This document shows positions 40,268 to 53,100 of a stretch of DNA of 64,000 nt, piece by piece. The notes beneath the pieces were generated by a model. It did not search any database and had not been told where the DNA came from. It saw only the letters and a program-made list of their open reading frames with translations. The DNA comes from Larimichthys crocea. Lineage: Eukaryota > Chordata > Actinopteri > Sciaenidae. The position numbers and the translations under genes are program-made. The stretch is from assembly GCF_000972845.2 (NCBI RefSeq), contig NC_040021.1, positions 12,552,908-12,616,907 of the forward strand, given 5' to 3'. Positions within the stretch are counted from its first letter, which is position 1, and every line of letters starts with the position of its first letter.

Positions 40268-43200
40268 ACGCACACGCACACGCACACGCACACACACACA
40301 CACACACAATATTTTCAGACAGGCCCAGGTGGACACTTAAACTGCTGATAAGAGTTACATGCACTTACACATGTACTCTCTTTCTGTCTGTCTTCTGCCC
40401 CCAGTACTCCTGCCTACGTCTCCTTCCACCCCAGCAGCATCTCGTCCCCTTCCTCAGGAGAGCCCACTCAGACAGTTCAGTCAGTGTCTGAAATTGTGAT
40501 AAATATTGGACACACACCACCTGTCTCTACACTGTCTGAATGCCTCGTAAGTGTGTCTATGTTTGTGTGTGTCTGTTCAGGACTGTTCAGGGAGTGTGTG
40601 TGTGTGTGTTGAAAGTTGGTGGCCCTGGAGACACCGCAACAGCCTGTGTGTCAATTTTGCTACAAGAGTGTGAATGTGTGGGTTCAATTTCAACAGTGTG
40701 TGTGAAGGAGACATACAGAGTTTGTATGTGCCAGAACATGAGTATTACTCCCTGTGGTGAAGTATGCATGTATATACTGCATGTCTGAATGTTAATGTGT
40801 ATTGAATTGACAGTTTGCTTAACCTAAACTAAGTTATCTCTCTAGCTCACTTTGTGCTGCAGTCGCTGTTTCTGTGATAGAATGGTTCAATTTGATGTTT
40901 GTCAGACTGACTTGGAAGAAAGTCTCTCTGTTCCTTCATGCTGTACGTTACATCAGAAACTGTGGTGTAGTGGTTAGCACTGTCGCCTCAGTTTGCATGT
41001 TATGCCTGTGTGTGCGGGGGTTCTCTCTAGGCAATCCAGCTTCCTCCCACAGTCCAAAGACATTAACTTAATTAAAAGAAATTGCCCGTAGGTGTGAATG
41101 TGAGTGTGAATGGTTCTCTATGTGTTTCAACCCAGTTATGAACTCTGGACATGTACAGAGTGTACCTCACTAGCCTTCCTTGACCCTAATATCGACTAAA
41201 CACTCTTAGTGAGATGAATTAATCTCTATCTCTCTGCTAGAGGTGCAGGGGTTTGCTCAGGGTGGCCTCAGCGTGTCATCGAGCCACCCTTTAGGACCGC
41301 CCAAAAAATCCTGAACTGAAAACTGTTTAAAAACTGTTTTAACCTTTGACTCCACATTTCAGTAATATATCATTCAAATTCTTTTCACATGTTTTCACCA
41401 ACTATTTTCCAGCATATTTAATGTATTTTAAAGGAAATCTATTGCCTTTACACAGACTAGCTACATCATTTTGTGGAGATTTATTATCAGAGTTTAGGTT
41501 AATGCTAGCAGCTATGCTCTTTACTGGATTTAGAGAAGATAACACTCCAACAGCCTCAGCCAACATTAACTGAGATAGTGTAATCTGAGGAACAGTGCTG
41601 TTCTTTGTTTTTATGTCTTATGCGTGGATCATTTTCAGCTTGTGCAGATGCGCTATTTGCCTGGGAGAGTCAATTTAGTCTCCATCATTTTAATGTGATA
41701 TCATGTACATGTACAAGTGCATACTTGAGACCTGTTTTACAGGGTTATCATCTTAAAATAAGACTGCTGTAGACATTAAGAAAACTAGAGACTCAACTAA
41801 GAGATAAGGTTAGTTTTATTAGTTAGCTACAGCCGATGAAAACTGCCAGCAGTCATTAAAGCTGGCAAATGGTTCCTGGCAAAAGTAACCTGCACTGTCT
41901 GAAATTAAACCACTCTTTCACAAATTACAAGTAATTTTGAGTAGTTACTTTGCAAGCAGTTGTGATAATAATAATGTGGTAATTGTGTGTTAGCAAAGGC
42001 AAAATCCAAAATACAGCCAAGGCAGTGTGGGTTTTTAGTAGAAATGCATCGAAGTCCTTTGTGGGCAAAGGTGTGTGTATGTGTGTTAAACAGAGACATG
42101 TCACCGGTGTTATCAGGAGCAGAGGGAGGAAGTGAGGCGTGAAAACACAGCTGACACCTGGCTGACCTTTACTGAACTTCATCGAGAAGTGACACCACCT
42201 CCACCCGTACACAACAAAGTTTGAGCGCTCTATCTGGACCGCTGAACCGGTGACATGCTACAACCTGGACATGACGTCCTTGGAGAGGGTGCTGCCACAG
42301 AATCTAAGTGGAAACAGCACCTTTACTGCGATGTAGTTGCTGCTTCAGGAGCTTGGTGTGTTAAGTAGATTGACAACTAATAAAGATGTGGATTGTGTGT
42401 AACTGTTTTAGCTTCAATCCTGTTCAACTTCAATTTTGAAAACTAACATGAGAGCTGGTGGAGAGATGGAGAAAGCAAATAATATCAAAGGACAAGATAA
42501 GTTTGGGATAATATGTGTACATTTGAAGTATAGGTATATCATTGGGGGTATTTCATTTGTCACTTACAGAGAAATAGAAGGATTTTGCAAGGTTTATCTG
42601 AGGCCAGAAATCTGACACACGTTTTTTTTCAACATAAGATTCTACATGACAGTGACTTGAGCTTATCTACCGGCTAGAAGAAATGGATGTGAGTCATCAA
42701 TCTTGTCAAGAGGGATCATGTTCAAGTCTTCAACACTGGACTTGATTTCTTGACATTGGCTTGGGGCTGAATTTCCACAAACAACAGAAATGCATTAACC
42801 CTTCAAATGTCAGAAACAGCATTCATTGATTGGCAATGATACTCTTGTCAATTCTGTACCAAAATTAGCGTTAAATTGTCGACTGCAACCAAATTAATCT
42901 TTATTCATGAAATATACCTCCTGCAGAGATGTAAATATAAAAGGTTCATTCTAAGGTGATAAAAACATAATGAGTCTTATTTTCAAGTTAATATACACAT
43001 TCTCATTATAATCCATTTCTGCCAATATATCCACTTAAATGTTACACACTGGACCTTTAAACAACCTTTTGTCCTTTCTTGTAAAAAAGCGACTCACTGT
43101 GCAGTAGTTGTTCATTCATTACAATGATGGAGAAAAAAAAAACTGCCTTACCGTTGGCGACTGCTCGAAGCTTCTTTAGCAGTCTAACGTGGGAGTCTGG

Positions 43201-46200
43201 CTTGATGGTGGTGGTGACGTAAGGCTCACAGCCTGCAGCGTCTAGCAAGGTGTAGTAGTAGAGCAGGCGGCTCTGGTCGGTTCCCTCCACAGTGGGAAGT
43301 ACATACTTGGTCATGTGACTGTAAAAGGCCTGAGGGTCACACTTCAAAGTGTCAAATAGACTGAGGGACCCACTCCTGGTTTCAATATCCTTGGTGGAAA
43401 GACTATATGAAGAGGAGGAAAGGGAAAAAATGGGAAGAGAATAAAACTGTCACCAACAATTAAAATAATCCTTACAATAATCCATAAAGTTTTCACAGCA
43501 ATGTAAACACACCTCAAAGCTTTCACTTTAGCTGTTTTAAATGCCTGCTGAGTGAGATATGTCTACTCCAAGGAAAATATCCATTGATACACGGGATGTG
43601 AAACATGTTACAGTAAGATTCTGGCATCAGAAAAAGTGGTTAGTTTAGGGAGGAAAAAACAAAACAAATTAAGATCTAAGATGTTCACATGAGGCGCAGT
43701 AGCCACCATGCCTGAAAAAGACGAGAGACAAACAGCAATACTGACAGAAAAAACCCAAATTTCATCAAAAAACAAATCATAGGAGGAAGACAACCAACAC
43801 TGGACAGTATTGGGTTGCAAATTAGTATTTGCAGGCTTATCACCAAAGATACAGATGAGGGTTTTATACTATACTACTGAGGATACATTTAACTTGGTCA
43901 GCGGTGAACATAAAAACAGGCAGAACTGGGATAAACTGTTGAAAAAGGGGAAGACAGAGAGAAGAGATCAAAATAATTAACGTGATGTGGGGGAAAAAAA
44001 TCTGTGTGGAAACCTATTGAGCAATTTGGTCAAGTTGGGCACGACTGCTTTTCTTTAAAAAAATAACATGTTTTACCACGAAACTCAAAGTCAACAGCAG
44101 CAGGTGGTCTTAAGAATGAGAGGACAAGTGAAAAAGAACACAAGCAAAACACTGAAGAGAGGGGAATCGGTAGAGGAAAACCTCAGAGAGATGCGAACAA
44201 AGGTTAAACAAGGAAAGATACAAAGACTGAAAAGGTATAGGTAAGGGAAAGCTGGCTGTGGGCAATCTGTGGCTGTGTTAGTGTGAGAGCAAGTCTGTTT
44301 ATCTGCTGGAACAGGACAACATCAAAGAGGAAGATATTTCCTCTGGGCGCTCCATCAGAGCTAGCTGGGAGGCTTTCACTAATTAAAAAAATATAGACGG
44401 CAACAGCAGTGTTGAGGCAACTGACAATAAGCTCAATAATGTAAATAACACTAATCATCTTCACAACAGGGGCTCGAATAAGACTGCAGTCAACAGAAGA
44501 AGAAAAAGAAGTAATTCTAAGTAAAGATCCTCAGTCACTTTTCCTCTTGTCTCGCTCCTAAGAGCGAACACACACTCGCGGGCCCCAATCAAAGTCTGAT
44601 GTTTCACTATTTAATCACGTTAGCTCCAGAGCGACTGAAAGCACTGAGAACAATGGCAAAGGAAACAATAACCTGTCCAGGTCGGGACTGTTTGAGGGGA
44701 GTTAAGAGTTTTCCTTGGCAATAACACACACAGGGAGACACACAGACAGCTGTGATTGGTGGACTGTGCCCAGTAATATGTGTGCGTTACTGTAGTTACT
44801 CAAAACCAGGTTGTCATCTTCTCTTTGTCTTTCTTCTCCACCCAACGACAAGTGCCTCTTTAGCACCTTCCCTCTCTTCTCTGCACAGGTTTCAGCATCT
44901 CTTTGTCCACCCTAGATTTTATAACTAGTCCACCGCAGCTCGCTTGGTAGTTCCCTCTGTACACAACACAATTTCACACAATTTTGCTCATGTGGCTGCA
45001 ACATCAAGAGCTTCTCATTACAATCTCCTCTTGTTCATTTCAAAAGCCAGAGCAAGCAACCGATTTAATCCGGTGGAGTATTCTTTTTTTTTTTTTTTTA
45101 TCCTATCCTGTCTCATTCCTCCCTCCTTCCCTGTCTTACATTATCGTATTCTGTTTGCTGCCTCTTCCACCATGTCCAAACAAATATAAGCTTCTAGTAT
45201 TCTTAAATTCAGAGGCATATTTAATTGCCATGGTAATCTGACAGCCAGAATTAAACACTAGGGGGGCTTTGGCAGAGCAGTGATGATTATGCAGCACATC
45301 ATTGTTGTTTGGATTTATGCAAGCTGCATTTTCGTCTGCTTTTTTACGAGCTGGGCTGCTAATTTGTTTACAAATTACTGTCCAGTAGGGGGTTGTAAAC
45401 GTGTTTTTGTACTGTAGAGTTCAGTGCAGGACAATGGCACTCTTTTCCAGAGGATAGCGAGAGACATGCAGCTTATTCACTTTTCATTGTGTGAGGCAAT
45501 ATTTTTCTGCCTAACACACCCTTACACACATAGCAAACATGCAACACCAAGTCCTCATACACCATCTGCAAACACAGACACTTAATCCTTAGGAAAGAGT
45601 TGCACAATATACGCTACGCATAACTCAAGCCCTACATTCACAGCATCATTTTTTGTAGTAAGTATGAGCAATTGCACGAACAAAGAAGAAATAACTACAT
45701 ACATACATACTGTAATAACAGATTTTTAGGCCACATGGGGACACAGGAAAGAAGCTGTGAAGCCAAAATGACACATTGTCACTTTTTAAATTAGTATGGT
45801 CAAGTCCAGCTGCCACACTTCCAGCTGATATAGAGCACCATTAGCATTTATTGGTCTCCACCGTCTCCTGAGAGAAAAATTCTGGCTCTTTAGCAGTTAA
45901 ATACTCCACTGTGTTTACCAGCAAGCCTCTAACTTTTCCATTTGGTCCTGGACATGTAGCGTTCACTAGTTTACCGAAGCTTTTCTACTAAAAGCTGCTT
46001 TCAAAGATATCTTTGTATAAAACACAAAAGAGGCTGAGATGGTGGAGGTAAAAAGCACTACAGGCAGTCAACAGTGACATGTGCCAGTTAGAAACAACAG
46101 GTTTAATTGGGATCTAGTTGCACAAATGGAGTGACTACTGTCTTTGACCTGTCAAACCTGATGTGCGATACAGGTCCAGTCTAAAATAGCTCAATACTTT

Positions 46201-49200
46201 TGTTTTTGTATTACTGAATCAAAGGTTATGCAGTTGTATTTGTACAACTTTTACAACTCTTTTATCTGCTCTCCCTGGCACTCACACGACTCAGAGAAGC
46301 ATGCTTTGAGTCATGCTCCAGGTCATGATCATGCTCCAGGCTCAAACCTTGCAGACTTTATCTGGACAGCGCGTCAATAATCCCAAAATATCAGCACAAA
46401 ACAGCTTCAACTGAACACAGAGTGTGCTAACACTAACCTGTGTCTGGCAACAGCATGATCCACATTCGCACTGAATGCCACAAATGTACTTTTTTTTATT
46501 CTAGCCGGAGAGCTCATCAGCATGCCAAGCACACTCAAATGAATACACAACAAGATACGTGCTAGCAGTGCATATTAATGTGAGAGAATATTTGAGATAA
46601 TAAAATGTAGTATATCTACAACAGTGTGACGCAAACAACAGCATGTATTTTTATTCAAATGACAGTTTGTGGCACATCGACATCCCGGTGCATACTGCAT
46701 GCCAATAAGTCCTCTTGTTTATAGAAATTATGTGCTAAAGAAAATCAACAGTCATTCATAATAACTCACATTTCGCTAAAATCAACAACAAACAAATCAA
46801 AATACAGAATATGCAACATGACAGGAAAGAACGAACCCTTTAAGAAATAAAACAGCTGAGGTGAAACTGCAGTGACAGGGGGAAGAGAGGGAACTTTGCT
46901 GTGGCGGGGGTGACTGCAGTTCTTAAAGTAATGATATAATTTGCATGCCACAAGGTCCCGGGAAGGTTGAAGTAGCAAGTGCCTGGTGCAGAGAGAGCAA
47001 AGTGGGTTCAGGGTTTTCTAAAAAGGGAATAGCTCAGTTTACTTGAGGGGTCTTCACGACCAGCATTTGGATTATCGCACTGCAGTAATCGCAGAATCAG
47101 AATCACCAAAATAGCCTTAGCAGGGAAGCCAAAATGTGATGACTGTGTATTGTCTAACACTGCACAGTTCTGATATGATCTGAACTTTTATTTTCCAGAT
47201 GAGGTCACCAGATGTACAATTGGAAAAAGCTGTCACAGAATTCAAAGCTGCCTTCTCCGTCTCTGAGGATTCCTCATTAGGCTCAAAGCAAAACACATCT
47301 TGAGGATGAGTCAGAAAAGGAAGGAAGGTGCCACAAATTACTATTTATTTCCCAGCACGGTTGAAAACCAGGTGCTGCAGAAAACTGGTCAGCAGGTAGT
47401 AAGTGAAATGAGGAGCTTAGAGATGCAACATGCGTGTACCCTGTCTTAAGTAATCCAAGATCCACTCATTCATCCTTTTATTCATAAACCCAAATCCAAA
47501 CACGAAGACCTACAATGATAAATCCAGCAAAACAAGCAGGTGTCAGCTATGTTCGGTACAAGCAACAAATATTTCCGGATATTTTGGCGGAATTATTTGC
47601 CAGTATTTTGTCTCGCAGGACATCGAGTTAACTTCAGCTAAAACAGCATCAATTTGGAGAAAATATACAACAACAAAAAAAAAAAAATCTTGGATGGGTG
47701 AGTTTTAGACTGTAGTGTCTATCCAGCGTTGGAGTACAACTGAACCAGCAGGTGGTTTCTGAGTAATGCATCAACACCCTTTCTGTTTTTGGAAAAGTCA
47801 TTTAAATGGTTTAATAGTTGTCATTAAAATGTCAATAAAACTGGCTGACATTCATGTCCGTAAAGAGCCCCTGAGTACATCTACAAAGACCTACATGTAG
47901 AGAGAACAGCTGACGGTGGTGGTGTTTAGCAGCGCATTGATTCCTCTAAAGCATTCATTCTGTGTTAATAGGACTGTCTCAGGGACACTCTGGCTCTCTC
48001 ATCCATCTCTTCTTCCTCCTTCATCCGGCCTGTCCGTCCCTCCCCCGTCCCTCCCTGCACGCACCGATTCTGTGGGTATTTCTCTACCCAACGATCTTTC
48101 TCCACATACTGTTTTTTTTTGGCAACACTTAGCACTGGATACTCAGCAGCTCTCTCTACTCATTTGACCTGAAATACATTTATGCATTTTTCCATTTGTC
48201 AGCCTTTAAACATAGTAATACCATATGCGCATACATTTCAAGAGATGCAAATCTCTACAGTGGCACCAGAACTTTGGTGAACTTGTGTACTAATAGTTTA
48301 TCCTGCTATTATACCTAATACCAATAATGTAATACTGTCAAATGTCATAAATATATGAAGTATCCTTCTGGAATATGCTGTAGTGTTGTTTGACTCCTTT
48401 AATGGAAAGAAACAGGTTGTAGCTTTGATGTCTCTGTCAAATTATGAATTAGTACACTCACTGCTTATAGTTATTTCTGTATAAAGCATTTCCCATTTTT
48501 AGCTACTTGTGTTGGTTTTATAACAAATGTACATTACTCACAAATCATTAAGGATATTTGGCTTTCGGATGAAATTTCAGAATGCACTATAACCATTACA
48601 GTTGAACTTAATTTGACCTTCTCTGAACTTTTGAATGCACAGGTCCAGCTGTTCAATATTTCAGTACTTATTGCAAAACAACCGCAAATATCACAACAAG
48701 TGTCTGATCTATGATTTGACCAATAAATGTTCTGGTTAATTTATTTTGTATTTTAACAGTCCTCTTCATCATGCTGTTCACATTTTGTCATCTTGAGACC
48801 AAGACAACACCTAACAATCGATCATCAATCAATGAGGCTTCAAATGGGATGTAATTAGAGGGAAGTTGCCACTGAGTGTCATCAGGAGGTAAGTCGACTT
48901 GTGAACAGCTTGAGACGCCGTTGTCAAGCTGTAATTGATGCTCAAGGACACGTGACAAGTTACTGACACATTGACATTTTTTGTTGTGGCATACCAACCA
49001 CTGTTAGCTTTTGTTTCAATAAATCGTTTGAGAAATTACCATTGCATGCTTCTACTTGAATTGCCCTACTTTCATGATATAATATCACTGTAGCATGAAC
49101 TTTTTACATTTTCCATAAATTTGACCCGAAAGTCAAATATCCCCAACCTTTTCTGAGTAAAGAACTTGTGCAGCAAGCTTGCTTATTAACCCTGGATGTT

Positions 49201-50129
49201 GATAGCAGTAGCTTTCTCTTACACAACTTTAAGAAGATTCAGCCCCTTCCTCGCTAGGGAGGATGCCCAGGTGCTCATCTCCAACCAGGACTACTGCCTC
49301 TGCCATCGGACCTCTGAAGGTAGCCCAAAATACCCCCCTGGTGTTCAACTACCCGAATGTTCTCCAGCATTACTCCTATCACTCCTTTCACTATGCTGAC
49401 TCTTTGTTCCTGCTTGCATCCAGTTCTTTTCTCTCTCCAAGCTATGGTCAAACCCTATGCTCCATCCTAACCACTGTACTCCTTTTACCTCTGGACGGAT
49501 GGCCCTCTGGTCACTCAGAGAATGTTGCAGTCTCACATCTCAGTCGAGGTTCTTCTCTTCTCTTTCTGGCCCTACATCGGAGTGAACTCCCTACTCAAGT
49601 CAGGACATCAGAGTCACCACCTTTCACTGCAGGCTCTCTAACATGCATTTATTTGGAGGGCTACACTTCCAAATTTAATAACATTTGAGCTTGAATGCAC
49701 TTATTGTAAGCCGCTTTAGATGAATGTCTGTGCCAAATTAATGTTAAACAAATGCAGTGCATTAGGAAGACTCTTGTTATTGCCCTTAACCCAAGTACTG
49801 GCCTCAGAGCTGGACTTGATCCCAGGGCACTGCACTATGGCTGGCTGCTAATAAACTGTTAAGATAAGTGAAATGCAGAGAATGTATTTCCCTACGGGGG
49901 TCAATAAAAGACTAAACTTCATCGTGAACTTGTGCTTCTGTCTGCACGCATCTTTTCTTTTAAGTTTCCCCGCATCTGCTGTATTCATGTATCCATCCAT
50001 CCGTTAAATCAATATGCATATTGCAGATGCTTCTAGTCAAGATTATAGCATGAATATTCTTCATGCATTTGTCATGATCTTGAGGTTTTGGTAGAAACTC
50101 TCTCTCACACACACACACACACATGCACG

Positions 50130-50194
<65 letters not shown>

Positions 50195-53100
50195 GCTGTG
50201 GCTGAGGTTTGAAGAAGGTATAGGTTGTAATTTATCGTTAAGTGGGGTCTATAAACCATTTCCCTTATATCAGAATGTGACAGGGGATATTTATCACAGA
50301 TCCACACACATTCGCACACGCTCACACGCATCTCAACTGCTGAAAAGGCATTCTATTAAAACAAGGGAAGGTGCAGAGCTAGTCAGATCCCCAGCTATGA
50401 AGTCAGAGAGCAAATAAATTATGGAAATAGACTCTGACACACTCATGTCCTCTCTCCTACTGTCAAAAAAAAAAAAAAACATCACAACATTTGATAACTC
50501 CAAGGTGTTCCAAGTATGTTTTTTACGTAGGCAAGTTTTTATATATAATATAAATATAATATTTCTGAACTTTAAATACAAGAGAAACAAGGACATGTGC
50601 ACAGACTAAACTTAATGGTGTGGGAATACATAACTATGCACCAACAGGAGCAACATGTTGCATTTCAGGGGGTTATTTCAAATGCACAGATGAGTAACAA
50701 CTGAAAAATGCTCAGGGAGAGGTTACGGCATGTTCATATTTGTGTGTTTGTGCACATACCCGCTATCTGTAAAGAGGAACTCGAGGTGAGTCATGTAGAC
50801 CTCCCACAGAGGAACACTGTAGCGCTTCGCCAGAGACAGAGCAATTTTGTACACACCGTCATCCAGTGTCCTAAACACAAATGGACACACATGCAGAGAG
50901 GAGAAAAATAATGATCAGATTCAATCGCATTGAAGCAGAAAGAGCCATCACTCCCACTCATATGCACTCCTTTTGACTACATTACAAACCCACTGTATGA
51001 TTATATCTAACTACATTTCCATCAGTTAACTGAATTCAAAGTTTAGTCATTCGGTTAAGAAACTTTGCATTGACAGCATAACCCTTTCATTTCAGTCTCC
51101 TCCCCACTTACTCTGTGAGGCCAAGGATGGTTTCCTTCTTGTAGTCGGAGTCTGAGCTGAAGCGCTGGACGTCCACTCCGCGGCCCAGCCCCTGTAACAC
51201 CTGGGCCTGGGTAAAGTCCGTCAGACGCTCGTTGTACATGCGTAGCTGGTTGATTAACTTCTGCAGCTCCTCCGGCCAATCTGAATATGCGGACACATGA
51301 TGTGTGACCAATCGAATCAGCTCCTTTGGGTCAGCCTATGAAAAGAAGAATAATTCTCACTTTTACACACAAACTGCTGCTGAATGTGATATTTCATGCT
51401 CGTAGCCTCACAGGGGGAAAAGGATATAAAGCGGACATTGTGCTAAAACCTTTAAGAATTCATGCCAGCTTAGTGACTTTTAAACTTGCTCCACTTACGT
51501 ACGGTAAACATGATCCTATGCTTAAAGGTCCAGTGTGCAAGATTTGGGAGTATTTCTTTGAATTGAATATAATATTCATAAGTATGTTTTCATTAGTGTA
51601 TAATCACTAGTATAAGAATCATTACGTTTTCGTTGACCTAAAACAAGCTCTACAGTGAGAGCAGGTCCTCTTCCATGGAGTCCACCATTTTGAACCGTCA
51701 TTTTCCTACAGTAGCCCTGAACAGACAAACTTCAACTTTGAGAGTTTTTCCTACATTTTGGAAGAAGACGTGTGGCATGGAAGGGTATCCATTTGATTGA
51801 AATCTGCAACTTGCCGCTAGGTGACACTAAATCCTACACACTGGACCTTTAACAAGAGGCAGCATGCTTTTATTTATTTTATTCGTCCCCGTTTATTCTA
51901 TTGAAATCTCCAGCACCACAATGTAAACATGTACCTGGGATAATAATAACCAATAAGATAGAGTTTCTTGTATTTGCCTTATGACAGAGGAGGTGGCTTG
52001 CAGTTTCACAATTTCTATTGGGCCAGTTGTGCTAATGGTCAAAATGCTTTTATATCTGTACTCGAAACAACTTGCCCAATTGAAAAAATTACACACTAAA
52101 TCTTTTTGTAAAGTGCAAGGTTCAAGGGAGTTTAAGGTTTTTCAGGAGGTACCATCACAACTGTCTCCGTTTTGTCCAATTTGGACTGAAAACTTTGTTT
52201 TTATCAGTATAAATGGAAGCGTAACTTTTTTGTGATATTTCAAGGATTTTTGGCAGGGGTTGTTTGGAAGTTAAAAAAAAAAAGGCATACAAAATTGATG
52301 GAAAAGCACTTAGTGTTCAGTGGACTGTGCATTTATCAAAGGTTTCTGAAATAAAATGGCACTTTGTTTTTTGTGTTTTCCCACATTAGCTTTACCTGGT
52401 ATGTTACCTGTATAGGTATAACATAAAATCCACCATAGAGAACAACAGGATGTTACAGACTACCTTTTTACCCATAGAGTAAAACAGGAGGTTTGACCAT
52501 ATTCTGACTGCCCTTAAGGCTTATTATTTAACTATGCGGCAAGTCAGCTTCAGACATCCTGCACTGCATGGTATCTAAAACTTCACAGGTCTTTGGTGCT
52601 TTGCCGTGACAAACTAATGAGGCTATTTTCAAAAATGGCTGTAATTTTCAAAAAATTGTCAGGAAAAGGTACGATTAACTATCCTGGCCTTACTTCTATA
52701 ATTTTGCTTCCAGGAAGAGATTGACTGCTGCAGCAGAGTTGGATGAGATGACTCAATATGGGCTTTTTTCCTTACAAGCCAAGAAAATATGGGTAAATGT
52801 ACCAAGAACCATAATTACTACTCTGATTTAGGCCTTTAGGGAACTCAACAGTGGATACACATCTATGATTGAGAGTGTCATGTGCAGGGAACGGTAGGTG
52901 AATGTTGTATCTCTCTCATCACCTCTGTTCTAATTAAATGAACTCCTGAATTTGTTTTTTGGCACCTTATATGCTGTCGCCCAGCAGGATGAGGCGGTTT
53001 ATTTGTTGATCTTATTTGCATAAGGTAATTATGGCTGCTGTAAATGTGTGAGGTTGTAAACAGAGGTGTGTATGTGTGTCTTTGTGTGTCTTCCTGCCTT

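Larger units (their letters stand above)
38740..43151 (-). other. nbas intron w5-w6 (4412 bp)
   Basis: It holds the 304-bp tandem duplication (38936-39532), the long CA/CACACG repeat (40196-40309), a tRNA-type SINE remnant (40960-41190) and one end of a MITE next to exon w5 (42905-43063). Confidence 0.85.
43403..50759 (-). other. nbas intron w4-w5 (7357 bp)
   Basis: It holds a nest of three abutting mobile-element remnants (48532-49915) and a long CA repeat (50103-50190). The stretch 43403-48500 has short homopolymer runs but no element I can name. Confidence 0.8.

Noticed and set aside
39985..40491. 168-codon plus-strand open frame with poly Thr-His
   Set aside because: Produced by the CA/CACACG repeat.
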